Assembly: GCA_033032175.1 (NCBI GenBank)
Contig: CM065328.1
Span: 8,680,690-8,744,689, forward strand
Reading direction: 5' to 3'
From: Saturnia japonica
Taxonomy: Eukaryota; Arthropoda; Insecta; Lepidoptera; Saturniidae
Length of the DNA stretch: 64,000 nucleotides
Under the pieces are notes generated by a model. That model did no database searches, was not told the origin of the DNA, and was given only the letters and a program-made list of their open reading frames with translations. Of this stretch, positions 45,025-55,370 are shown in pieces. The stretch's first letter is position 1; each line of letters starts with the position of its first letter. Position numbers and translations under genes: made by a program.

Positions 45025-45230
45025 TATTTTGAACCGACTTGAACAAAAGACGGGAGGTTACTCAATTCGAATGTATTTTTTTTCCAATTTATATTCAGCT
45101 ATAACTTCATCTTTTAAGAACCGATTTGAATGATTCGTATTTTGTTGGATTTGGGATACCTCAAAGGTGGCCCCATTTTAATTTCATTGGAGTCGGCTTT
45201 CTTTTTGTTAAAAATTGTCTTGTTAAAGGA
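45025..45230 (+). repeat. Interspersed repeat family G
   Basis: AACCGACTTGAACAAAAGAC, GGAGGTTACTCAATTCGAAT, GGGATACCTCAAAGGTGGCC and GTTAAAAATTGTCTTG, as in 20,390-20,640. Confidence 0.68.
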
Positions 45231-45384
45231 CTGCGTTCATTTTCTCAACGCTTCTTTCGATCAGCATGCAAGGTATTTCATTAAAACCAGTGTTTGCTAG
45301 GTTAGCAAATCTTCTCAGTACATAGAAATGTGTTGGGCAAATGTGTATTTGACATGTTAGTGTATTTTTTTTAAATCGTTATAG

Positions 45385-45530
45385 GTTTACCGTTGTGGCG
45401 ACAATCTCACATGATCTTAAATGAAGATGTGACCCAAGATGGTAACACGCTAAGCCTAGTGGAAGACTGGTTCACAAGTGTAACTGCCAGAAACACATCT
45501 ATTAGTGTTTGGCGACAGATCTTATTAGTA
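45385..45530 (-). mobile_element. SINE family 1 tail, minus strand
   Basis: CGACAATCTCACATGATCTT, ACGCTAAGCCTAGTGGAAGA and TAGTGTTTGGCGACAGATCT are the complement of the SINE 1 3' half. Next to it, 45,560-45,620 is a scrap of repeat C (CCTGATGGTAAGCGC). Confidence 0.66.
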
Positions 45531-46136
45531 TAAGGCGTGCTGTATGTTTTTTTTAAATAGTAGCATGGCAAATTGACGGTATTGTACCTGATGGTAAGCG
45601 CAGTATATTCCTAACGCAACGGCAACCACCGAGAGATCCTAATCCATCGACGGTCACCGCTGTCATTTATTTAACTGGATATGCACAGGCTGATCCCGAA
45701 GCGCGACACGCAAAAGCGAATCACTATGACATACTTTTCATGTGGTAGTCACGATTGTATTTATTTTTACATTAAATTATTACCAAATGGTCAAATCAAA
45801 AGAAGCAATGATGTATGCTGCAAATACTAACATAGATTTTTACCAAGGCACTGGATCACCCGATGGTGATGACATTTATTGTAAATATTGTTTGTATATT
45901 ACCTTTACATTCTTCAACGTCTCTCTCTATGTTCGTTTGCAAAAACCACATAAACTAGGAAAAAACATGACTAGAAATATTTTTAAAAGTCCTACACTTT
46001 ATGTGATTTACAAGTACCTAGGTATATTGTTATAGGAAATGCGCAAAGAATGTATGGTCAAAAAGACGTCATGGAGGATAAGAGACCGATGCCAATGTCT
46101 TGGTTAAACCTATACTGTCATCTATACGTCTTTAAA
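45531..46136. other. Repeat scraps; no gene recognised
   Basis: A 97-codon frame at 45,742-46,035 has no recognisable domain, no codon-usage contrast and no upstream signal. Confidence 0.4.
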
Positions 46137-46461
46137 AATTAATAAAATTGAAGTGTCTGTTTGTAATGTTAAAATAACAGCTTTTTACTAAACACACTCC
46201 CAATTTTTTATCTTTTTGTCGGTTTGTTACGGCGAATCTCCAAAACGGTTGGATCGATTTTGACTGGACTATCACTGGCAGATAGCTGATCTTGTAAGGA
46301 TCAATTTATGCTACTTCTATTTCAGAAAAAGAATTAGGGTTCCGCGCAAATAAAATTAAAGTAGGAATGTTCAGTATAACGCGCGCCGCATGCACAAGTT
46401 CCCCTTTGCTGCCGTCGCCGCATACGAAATTCCACGCGGACGAAGTCGCAGGCACATCCAG
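46137..46461 (+). repeat. Interspersed repeat family B, short copy
   Basis: AAATTGAAGTGTCTGTTTGT, AACAGCTTTTTACTAAACAC, TAGGGTTCCGCGCAAATAAA and a GGACGAAGTCGCAGGCACAT end. The central block is missing. Confidence 0.7.
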
Positions 46462-46979
46462 TTGAATATAAAAACAACGTATAACAACTTACATAACACT
46501 ACAAGAGCTTTTCGGAGCTTTAACAGTTTATTTTTGCTATAAAAATAAGTTCACTCTAAAAATAAAATTTAGTTATTGTACGTTAAGCTTTTACTTTTGA
46601 ATTCAATTGGCTTTTGAATAAAAATTAACGACACAAGAAAGAAACTAACATAGTTGGTCACAGTTCAGTTCTAACCAAACAGTTCCCGTGTGGCGCATTT
46701 CCTATTTATACTAATACTATCTAACACCCGCAACTTTGTTCACGTGAAATAATGTTATTATTTGCTTAGGTCCTATAGAAAACCGTAATGATATAATCAT
46801 AATCTTTTCTCAGTTCCAATGCCAAATTAACCTGAATAGTACATCCAAATTGATTAAGTAGTTTTCAGGTGATGTTAATTAATTCTAACGCTTTATTTTC
46901 ACAAGGAAAACATTAATGTTATAATGTTTAACTTAACGCCAACTTAACTATGTTAAAGCGAGTACTTAAATATATACAA
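46462..46979. other. No gene recognised
   Basis: AT-rich DNA, with a repeat-like start near 46,725 (CACCCGCAACTTTGTTCACG). Confidence 0.4.
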
Positions 46980-47311
46980 TTAATAAAATTGAATTGAATA
47001 CTTTTATATTATAAAAATAATTAGGGTTCCGCACTAATAAATTAAAAAAAATTGTTATAGTGAATCAATTCGGGCGCTCAAATGACTTACACTGAGTAAA
47101 CTTAAGAGATATTTTAAATTAATGTACTACATAATTGTAGATATTAAATAAACCTACAAAAAAGTCATAATATGTCTATCTCCTAAGGATCACCCACAAT
47201 AAGCATTTTTAGCTTTAAAATAACCGGGAGTAGAGGTAGCACGATTCGTTCGTTTGCCCGATCGACGGTTTTCTGTAGTCCACATGAGCGCAGCCGCGAG
47301 CACGGCTAGTC
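46980..47311 (+). repeat. Interspersed repeat family B, short copy
   Basis: TAGGGTTCCGCACTAATAAA, CACTGAGTAAACTTAAGAGA, AACCGGGAGTAGAGGTAGCA and GCGCAGCCGCGAGCACGGCT. The 5' half of the family is missing. Confidence 0.7.
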
Positions 47312-47424
47312 TAAGTATAATCAAGGACACAATTCGAGAGTTTATATGTTTAAGAATTAAATTGTTTAATTATAGTCGTTTGTTGATAAAATCTGTAAAA
47401 AAATCGTTCATTTATTTGAATACT

Positions 47425-47910
47425 AGCGATTGCCCTAAGCTCGAAATTCTACGAGTAACTTTCTGATAATAGACTATTTTCTGTTTGAAATTTGCAGTAT
47501 TCATGAAGCTAAACAATGAGAATTATCTACATCACTTGTTGTCAGTTTTATTTGAGTGACAATGTCAATATTTTGGGGGTCTAAGTTTAATGGCACTGGT
47601 TCGGTTAGGATTCGCAGTATTAATTTATTTAAAAAAGAAAAACACCTATCTAGGTAAACTTGGAATGTAAAACATTATCTAAATACAAAGTTTCATCGAA
47701 ATCGTTGGAGCCGTTTCCGAGAAACCAATTTCCTATATAAAGAATTGCTCACTTAATATAATAAGGTATTAGTAAAAAATATTATAGATAAATTTTAGCT
47801 CTTTCTGCACTCCTTCTATAAATAAATTTTAACCATGTCAAATCACATTCTTCAGTGCACGCAATACGCTTAAAAAGGGGTAGAAAGCTTATGCTTCACG
47901 TAAATATATA
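47425..47910 (+). repeat. Repeat family A, split by repeat I
   Basis: Left part to 47,637 (GACTATTTTCTGTTTGAAAT, TTGGGGGTCTAAGTTTAATG, GATTCGCAGTATTAATTTAT). Right part from 47,765 (TATTAGTAAAAAATATTATA, CTGCACTCCTTC, CATGTCAAATCACATTC). Aligning with 37,310-37,680 shows that 47,638-47,764 is extra. Confidence 0.72.
47638..47764 (+). repeat. Repeat family I inserted in repeat A
   Basis: AACACCTATCTAGGTAAACT, AAATCGTTGGAGCCGTTTCC and GAATTGCTCACTTAATATAA in one uninterrupted run. This copy shows what the split copy at 37,682/41,350 looked like before the Tc1-like insertion. Confidence 0.65.
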
Positions 47911-48234
47911 GATTCTCTTGGGAAAATAGAGATTTTTTAGAACGAGAGTCACGTGATGTATAACTCCAATCAGAAAACGTGTTATCATCATATAATAATT
48001 ATTGGTTAAATTGGGTTATCTTCCAACAAGTAACTCTAAAATTATTGGTGAGTTTAGGAATTGTGAATATATAATTATATAGGTGCTGAAACAATTTCAT
48101 GAGTTTCAACTGAAATTCTAGTAAACTCAACTTTGCACATAATACTTTAACCTTAGTTTTATTTATTGAAAGATGACGTCACACGGACATAATTAAATTA
48201 AATTTATTGAAACACTTTTTAAATCAACTAAGGT

Positions 48235-48480
48235 GACAAGCGTATGGCTCGCCTGAATCTAAGCGGCTCCTGTAGCCTATGGATGCTTGTAATAATATTG
48301 CCATCACTAGCACGTTACTCACTTTGAACCTCGAATAGCTCTAGAAACCTAGTAAGGTTTAAGGTTGCAATACACCGCAGCAACAATACAAGGTTATTTG
48401 GCTGCGATCTTCAGTAGGGTAGTGGTATTCCACTAGTTGAACTGCTCCAAGTGGTAAGGAATCTCCAAAGATATTTCCAT
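48235..48480 (+). repeat. Interspersed repeat family C
   Basis: CTGTAGCCTATGGATGCTTG, GCCATCACTAGCACGTTACT, GGTTATTTGGCTGCGATCTT and GGTATTCCACTAGTTGAACT. Confidence 0.7.
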
Positions 48481-49750
48481 TTCCCCAAAGGGGATCATAA
48501 AACCTACGCTGTTTACTTAGTTTCTGTACAATGCGTTAAATACTATTTTTGGCGCTTCTTTCCTTCTTATTAAGTATCTGATTATCGTGTTAATTTATTG
48601 TTGCTTTTGCAATTACAATAAAGTTTAGTTTTTTATCGTGGTTTATTTTATACAAAATTTAATCGATAACTATAATTCTCATCTCTACACAACAGCACCA
48701 TCTGTCGCCGGAGCCGAACGATGTTTCTTTGAATATTTCATCTTCAATAGAGTGAAATCTCGTCTGGTTTTTATAACCGACCGACAATCTTCACGTGATT
48801 TATTGGGACTTTACGTTTGAATGGTCCTGGCTGTATTTGATGGCTGTAATGGGTCTGGCTTTTGAAATTGTTTGATTGTCTATGAACTTCTTATCATATT
48901 ATCTATCACATATCTAGGGTTAGATAATAAGATAGGTGTTTTTTTTTCAAAGAAAACTTGTAAATTGTTAATACATTATTGAATTACTTTTATTTGTGAT
49001 TTTATCTATTACTCGATTTGCTCGATATTTCGCTCTCGCTGGTTTGGAAATGAAACTACTTGGGCGCCACCTACTGGAGACTGGTTGTAGATACTGATAG
49101 AGGACATTTGTTGGTGTGAAACATAACTCATATAAGTTTTACCATAATCGGATGTGTGGCGCGGGCGCAGGAACGCATATACAACAAACAAACTAAGAAA
49201 TATTCCTTTTCATATAGTACTAGCGGTACGCCACGGCTTCGCACGCATTTATTTATTTATTTATTTATTTACACACTATGCGTTAAATACGCAATGGCGG
49301 ACTTAATGCCGCTTAATGCATTTATTACGCAGTAATAATTTTCTCCTCGTAATTTTACTTTTATTCCCTTATTATTCAAAATGCAATCAAAAATCAGCAA
49401 AAAATCCAATTTTATATACATAAATATACAAAACAACGTAAAATAACATAAAAGCTTCTTTTTAAATCCGGCTTCGTTAAAGAATTATACACATGTTTAT
49501 TATAAGAATTAATGTATGTTTTATATTGTTATGAACCGAGTTAAAAAATATAAAAAAACACTATAATTTATCCAAATATCGAGGTACAAAAGGATATCGC
49601 ATTTTACGCACACGTTCAAACCTTATCCGTCCAATTAAATAATGTCCAAAAATAGCACACTTCCCCTTCTTTAAACGTAGTCGTAAAGTTCAAGGCCATT
49701 CTAGTGATTTCGACCCTAGTTTTATTTGAGTATATAAGTAGCGGTGTTCA
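48481..49750. other. No gene recognised; simple repeat
   Basis: 49,245-49,272 is a run of TTTA units after a repeat-like GGTACGCCACGGCTTCGCAC. Short frames at 48,638-48,820 and 49,009-49,191 have no family features. Confidence 0.4.
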
Positions 49751-49761
49751 GAGCCAGGACA

Positions 49762-50838
49762 AATCTCCTCTGTTGTGTTCGGTGAGTAAAATGTCCACGC
49801 GACATAAGCTCACGCTCTACAAGACGTGTATTCGACCAATTTTGACATACAGTTGCGCCGTGTTCGCACATATGTCCGAGTCGAGTTTCAAACGGTTACA
49901 ATCGATACAGAATAGGTTCCTCTATCGTCTCACCGGGGCCCCGTGGTATGTTCGAAGCGTAGATCTCCATAGAGATATGGAGCTTCCTTCGATACATGCC
50001 TACGTTAAACAGCTCTCCCGTTCGTATTTCGACACCGCGTCGAACCACGCGAATCCGTTGATAAAAACAGCCGCCACTTATGTTCCGGCACCCACGGACA
50101 TCCGGTGCAAACGCCGGCCGCGCAATATTTTTATTGATCCCGACGATCACATCGAAAATTCGAATAAATATTACACATCCGTCTCTCCAAACAGAGCGTG
50201 CCAGCGCCCACGCCCGCGTAACCACCGTTCTCTCCGCAGAGGGCGGGCGGTCAATTTCGCTCCAGCACACCCGTCACGTCCACCCTCTCTAGCGGTAACC
50301 CAAGCCTAGGTCCGTTCCTCGGTGTGAAACCCTTGGGTCAGGCAACCGCCCGAGCGATACAAGTGACACTGTACGTGCATCACTTAGCTACCTACATACA
50401 ACACTACACACGTATGAACATACACACGTGCACACCATACAGGTACATAGGTTCTGTGCGGGACCTTTTTTTTTCTTTTTTTACGCTAGTTAGTTAGCGC
50501 TAGTTAGTGTAGAAACATTCCGATTACTGAATACACATACGCACGGTTCCTTCCTTCCTCCCAGGAGGAAGGGAACGTGCCTATGTGTATAATTTAGTTA
50601 GCTCGAATCGTAGGTGTAGGGATTCGATTAGATCGCGACCTAATTGCGAACGCGACGACCGCCCGAGCCGAGGTCCGGCCACTTTGGCACCCTCGTGCGA
50701 GTCGTCCACGAAACTTTCGCGGCTGGGTGCCCTCTGCGCTCGCCCCCAAGTCCGGTGAAGCTGTAAAAGCCGCAGCGGCTTTAGGGCCCCTAAGGCTAAC
50801 AGTGTAGTCAGTTCTAAAAAAAAAAAAAAAAAAAAAAA
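49762..50838 (+). mobile_element. Young jockey-like LINE, 5' truncated, copy 1
   Basis: Flanked by GAGCCAGGACA at 49,751-49,761 and 50,839-50,849. It contains the end of ORF2 (to TAG at 50,307-50,309), a 3' UTR of about 500 bases and a 23-base poly(A) at 50,816-50,838. Almost identical over the shared region to copy 2, which follows immediately. 5' truncation is normal for target-primed reverse transcription. Confidence 0.85.
49764..50309 (+). pseudogene. LINE ORF2 C-terminal segment (jockey-like)
   Basis: An open frame without internal stops encodes the stretch after the reverse-transcriptase thumb: RHKLTLYKTCIRPILTYSCA, VFAHMSESSFKRLQSIQNRF, LYRLTGAPWYVRSVDLHRDM, ELPSIHAYVKQLSRSYF, then a basic low-complexity end RACQRPRPRNHRSLRRGR. 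This is typical of the jockey-clade ORF2 C-terminus. The reverse-transcriptase and endonuclease domains were lost by 5' truncation. Lack of stops fits a recent insertion. Confidence 0.82.
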
Positions 50839-50849
50839 GAGCCAGGACA

Positions 50850-51460
50850 GACTTCTCCGCGGAGGGCGGGCGGTCAATTCCGCTCCCGCACACCCGTCAC
50901 GTCCATCCTCTCTAGCGGTAACCCAAGCCTAGATCCGTTCCTCGGGGTGAAACCCTTGGGTCAGGCAACCGCCCGCGCGATACAAGTGACACTGTACGTG
51001 CATCACTTAGCTACCTACATACAACACTACACACGTATGAACATACACACGTGCACACCACACAGGTACATAGGTTCTGTGAGGGACCTTTTTTTTCTTC
51101 TTTTTTTCACGCTAGTTAGTTAGCGCTAGTTAGTGTAGAAAACATTTCCGATTACTGAATACACATACGCACGGTTCCTTCCTTCCTCCCAGGAGGAAGG
51201 GAACGTGCCTATGTGTATAATTTAGTTAGCTCGAATCGTAGGTGTAGGGATTCGATTAGATCGCGACCTATTTGCGAACGCGACGACCGCCCGAGCCGAG
51301 GTCCGGCCACTTTGGCACCCTCGTGCGAGTCGTCCACGAAACTTTCGCGGCTGAGTGCCCTCTGCGCTCGCCCCCAAGTCCGGTGAAGCTGTAAAAGCAG
51401 CAGCGGCTTTAGGGCCCCTAAGGCTAACAGTGTAGTCAGATTTAAAAAAAAAAAAAAAAA
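50850..51460 (+). mobile_element. Young jockey-like LINE, copy 2, tandem
   Basis: Starts near CTTCTCCGCGGAGGGCGGGC, equivalent to about 50,230 in copy 1, and runs through the same 3' UTR to a 17-base poly(A) at 51,444-51,460. GAGCCAGGACA follows at 51,461-51,471. The few differences from copy 1 are single bases and small indels. Only the last codons of ORF2 remain. Confidence 0.84.
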
Positions 51461-51471
51461 GAGCCAGGACA

Positions 51472-52310
51472 GACCATATCTTGACTTCTTAGCGATCAGG
51501 TTCTAAGCTTTTAACTACTAAAGTAAAATTGTGAAATTCTCAAGTTCCACGTTAGAACCTAACTTGAATAAATAATTCATTTGCTTTTAATACATCTAAT
51601 ATTATTTAATACATACTGTTGAAGGGCAATTTCAAATTTACATTTACACTCAACGCTTCAAGAACGTAATTTCACCTGCACACTTCGTGTTGGGTACATC
51701 TTCAAGTTTCAAATTTTGAATCGCAACTTAGATTTCATCTCTAAACACATAAGATAAAGTTGTATTTTCCATGATCTCTAAAAGTACATTGACAGTGTAT
51801 TTCGTGTGATTAAATTAAGGAAAACTAAGTTTATTCGTGACCTCGACTGAGTTGAATCTATATTAAGAGTTATTAATTACTGTTACGAGGAATATGATTG
51901 TAAAGAAACAAATTATTTCTTTATTTTGTACAGCTTTGTCTCGTAGTTAGAATAGTGACCATATACTCATGTATTTCATAGATGGCGCTTTAAGTAATAA
52001 CGGATAACTCGGTTGAGGAAGTAGTCTAAGTTTGAAACTGACAAGTAACCGTGTTGAGCTATAAAATTTGTATTTGTTTATAAAAGGAATTGACAATTTA
52101 AATAATACACTTTAAATGTCGTTTCTTTGTTTCAGGTAGGATAATATTATTAAGTTAGTAGTGTGTGTATGTACTAAAATAAAAAACTTTGTTTCAGAGC
52201 AACGCATTACTTTAATTGTTGAAATTTACAATTCCTGAAAACTTGAAAATATTGTCTTATATGATTATACTCTAAGAAATCCTATAAGAGGATATATGAG
52301 CAGCGTTAAA
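51472..52310. other. No gene recognised
   Basis: AT-rich DNA. No repeat shared with other parts of this window and no coding motif. Confidence 0.45.
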
Positions 52311-52311
52311 A

Positions 52312-52380
52312 GTCGTGGTAGTCGAGTGGTTTAAACTGGTGGAATATCGATACGATGTCCACAGGTTCGGGCCCTGGCAT
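52312..52380 (+). repeat. tRNA-like SINE head (third type)
   Basis: GTGGTAGTCGAGTGGTTTAA looks like an A box, and CAGGTTCGGGCCCTGGCA carries a B-box-like GGTTCGGGCCC. No recognisable SINE 1 or 2 body follows. A similar B box (GCAGGTTCGAACCCAACG) is at 59,127-59,145. Confidence 0.5.
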
Positions 52381-52679
52381 ATACTAACCAATGTTTCGAA
52401 ATTCGCGTAAGTACTAGAGATGGGTGATTATGAATGATTTACATAATCGCGATATTTGATTATGAATGATATACATAGACGAGTTATTTCGATGATAAGT
52501 GATCATTCATAATCGAATTATGATTATGAATTATCATTCATGATTGAACCCTATAAGTATATACTAATTCTATCAAATTAGTAACAACTAATATTAGTAA
52601 CCTAGCATTAGTAATTACTAATCGTACTTCGATTATGAATGATCACTCATCATCAAAATATCTACCTACTAATATTAGT

Positions 52680-52723
52680 CATAGAGCAACACGGAGTCCG
52701 CCGGTAACCCGTGTTACTCTATG
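52680..52723. mobile_element. 44-bp hAT-like micro-element with 8-bp TSD
   Basis: CATAGAGCAACACGG (52,680-52,694) pairs with CCGTGTTACTCTATG (52,709-52,723) with one mismatch. Perfect ATATTAGT copies flank it at 52,672-52,679 and 52,724-52,731. An 8-bp duplication and CA...TG ends are hAT-like. Only 14 bases separate the arms. Confidence 0.68.
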
Positions 52724-52795
52724 ATATTAGTAATTACTAATACCCATAATCGAGATATCTCGAGTTATCTTCATAATTGAATGATTACACTAGTA

Positions 52796-54110
52796 ACAGG
52801 TGGGCCAAAAGAAGTCATCCGAAGTTGTTTGGCTCACATTTTTTTTCTAAATAAAAAACTTTGATTCCGTTTTTTTGATTATGTTTATTTGAACTTTTAG
52901 AATTTTATTTGTCTAGTAGAGAAGATGATATCGGCCAAATGGGCGCCGTCACAAATGATTACTATACGGGTTCGTTTTATGGCATTTTTCATCACTTCGG
53001 CGAGAACTTTGGGCGACAGATTCTCGCACTCGTGTCGAATGTTGTCCTTCAGGGCTTCCAGGGTCTCGGGCTTGTTCACGTAAACACGGGACTTCAAAAA
53101 ACACACAAAAAAAGTTGAAACAGTTAAATCGGGCGATTTTGCGGGCCAGTGTAAATCGCCAAAACGAGAGATGAGGCGACCCGGGAATGCCGCCTTCAGA
53201 ATGTCAGTTATGGCTCGCGCAGTGTGTGCCGTTGCTCCGTCCTGTTGGAACCACATATCCTCCAGTCCTAATTCGTTCAATTGCGGCAGGAAAAACTCGG
53301 TTAACATATCCCTATAGCGCGCACCGTCCACTGTTGTCGTTTCACCAGCGGCGTCCTCGAAAAAAAATAGGCTCGATGACTCCTCCAGCGTGAACAGCGC
53401 ACCATGCAGTCACTTTGAGCCAGTGTAATGGCTCCTCGTGCATCACTTGTGGATTTTCGGTGCCCCAGAACCGATAGTTTTGCTTGTGCACATACCCGCT
53501 GAGGTGGAAATGAGCCTCATCGCTCGTTATGATTTTGGTCGAAAATTCGTCCACTTCGTCCTCGAGATTGAGGATGACTTGGGCTTAGGTTACACGTGTT
53601 TGGCGGTCGACAGGCAGCAGCTGATGCACGGACTGGACTCTGTACGGGAACATGCGGAGGTCTTTGACCAAAATTCACCCTAAGGACGACCGGCAAATGG
53701 CTAATTGCGAAGCACGGCGTTTGGTCGATGTTTCTGGCGACAGCTCGATATCCTCGGCAACAGCGGCAAAATATTCTCGGCAGAACGGGCGCTCCGGGGC
53801 CGGCCACTCTAGGCAGCGTCTCGTGTGGTCCCATACTCTTCAAGGTTGGTGCGCAGTATTTGCGCAGTCGGTGTCGGACGACCGGGGAATCGGCGACGGA
53901 ATTCGCGCTACGCCAACACCACAGACGAATTGTTACGCAAAAAAATAGACACGATTATTCCGCGTTCTTGGGGAGTGTATCGCTCCATGGATTGTTCACT
54001 TGTATTCTACATATGTCTAGTTCACAAATGTCAAAACAGACTTGACATTGGCCGCCATTTGCAAAAATAAGAGCATCTTCCAATAGGGTGATTTCTTTTG
54101 GCCCACCTAG
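52796..54110 (-). mobile_element. Mariner-superfamily element, DD41D-type spacing
   Basis: The left end ACAGGTGGGCCAAAAGAAGT (52,796) and the complement of the right end, CTAGGTGGGCCAAAAGAAAT (ending 54,110), match apart from the outer three bases and one inner base. TA lies on both sides (52,794-52,795 and 54,111-54,112). Length 1,315 bp, with one broken transposase on the minus strand. Confidence 0.87.
52897..53985 (-). pseudogene. Mariner-superfamily transposase (DD41D-like), dead
   Basis: The minus strand starts MERYTPQERGIIVSIFLRN (from about 53,985) and has a helix-turn-helix-like N-terminus. It continues with ITSDEAHFHLSGYVHKQNYR (first catalytic Asp), ENPQVMHEEPLHWLKVTAWC, FQQDGATAHTA (second Asp), FGDLHWPAKSPDL, then LKSRVYVNKPETLEALK and GAHLADIIF. 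Exactly 41 residues lie between the second Asp and the position of the third acidic residue, the spacing of the DD41D group. That third position reads Thr here, with a local deletion. Stops near 53,905 and 53,790, plus frame changes between 53,790 and 53,560 and near 53,350, confirm it is dead. Confidence 0.86.
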
Positions 54111-54138
54111 TATATCTCATAATAGCCAACCGCTAGTA

Positions 54139-54509
54139 AGTACATTTAAACATCGTGAGGAGCCCTGATTGCTTGAAATATGTGTGGGAAAAATATAGAT
54201 CTGTTGATTTTCTCGGTGATTGAAATCTCCAATACCACGTGGGTTGGCGTGGTAATTAAGCCCATAGCTTCTCTTGGGCAGAGTTTTTGTTTTAAATTCT
54301 TATTAGTATTTTTAGTAAGTAGTACGTTAGTACGTGATACGGTGGTACCTAGTAAGTTGTACAATAAATTAGCGATGCAATTATTTAGCATTAATTTAAT
54401 TCAATTTAAACGTTTAACCAGATCACTTCCATTTGAATTTACATGTCATTTCAATCTTCATTTTAAACCTAAATTATGTGTGTTGTTTTAAATGTATTTT
54501 AATTAATAC
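54139..54509. other. No gene recognised
   Basis: A 103-codon plus frame (54,180-54,491) overlaps an 81-codon minus frame. Neither has family features. Confidence 0.4.
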
Positions 54510-54570
54510 TAGCGATCGCTAGCGACGCGCGAAATTCGACCAACGACTTTTTGATCATAGACTATTTTCT
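54510..54570 (+). repeat. Repeat family A, 5' fragment
   Basis: TACTAGCGATCGCTAGCGAC, GAAATTCGACCAACGACTTT and GATCATAGACTATTTTC, then unrelated sequence. GCGATCGC is palindromic. Confidence 0.62.
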
Positions 54571-54779
54571 TTTTTTTTATTACTTTCTACTACTCCTCAT
54601 AGACTATTTCTTTTATTAATATTTTTCAAAACTATGAAAGTTGTTGTGTTGGCTCACCTGTGCTATAACCATATTTCTACGCACTGTTGTATTTACAGTG
54701 TGAATGGTCGATGTTTCGAATGCCACTGATTTAGGATTTTTTATCTAAAAAAATACATTCAAATTTCAATGAAAACTTA

Positions 54780-55370
54780 AACAACCAGCCAAGTGCGAGT
54801 TGGACTAGCGTACCGAGAGTTCCGTAATTGTATAGCCACATTCACCAAAATAATTAGGTAACATTACTGAAGAAAGCACCTAACAATTTTAACGAAAAGA
54901 TAAACTATATTGAGGGACGAACTTATTATCTTTGGCGTAGGGAAACTGTTGACCACATACATCGATATATACCGCAGTCAGTTTACCAACTGCAAATAAG
55001 TTTGTAATCGTAATTTTTTTTTGTGGTGTAATTACTAATTTACGATTTTTGGATTTTTGTGCCTGTGCTACAAAACATTGCATCTTGTCAAATTTCATGA
55101 TTCTAGGTCAACTGGAAGTACCCTATAGGATTTTTTCCTTTTGCAGTTGTTAAAATATGCGATATAAACAGCCGTATATTTTTATTGCGTTGGCTTAGAA
55201 GTTTGTTTTTCACAGCTCCAAGGCATTGCAGATCTGAGTATTTAATACTAATTTCAACTTGATACTTCCACGCACGCCTGAGAAAAAGGGTCTTGACAAA
55301 CAGACAGACAGCGAAGTGATCCTTTAAGAGTTTCTTTTTTTATTTTGTGGTACGGAACCCTAAAAATAAT
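54780..55370. repeat. Interspersed repeat family H
   Basis: Starts CAGCCAAGTGCGAGTTGGAC and ACCGAGAGTTCCGTA, ends GTACGGAACCCTAAAAATAA, giving partly inverted ends (AGTTCCGTA against TACGGAACC). GACAAACAGACAGACAGCGA lies near the right end. A widespread insect-repeat style; no second copy here. Confidence 0.55.

Larger units (their letters stand above)
52414..54136. mobile_element. MITE family P, carrying two nested insertions
   Basis: The left end CTAGAGATGGGTGATTATGA (52,414) and the diverged right end (complement of AATAGCCAACCGCTAG, ending 54,136) abut TA on both sides. The interior is full of CGATTATGAATGATCACTCA-type dyads and ATTAGTAATTACTAAT. A mariner relative occupies 52,796-54,110 and a 44-bp hairpin 52,680-52,723. 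Without them the MITE would be about 350-400 bp, similar to the copy at 22,268. Confidence 0.72.

Noticed and set aside
53652..54070. Plus-strand frames of 81-105 codons
   Set aside because: They are antisense to the mariner-type transposase relic, which explains the open frames.
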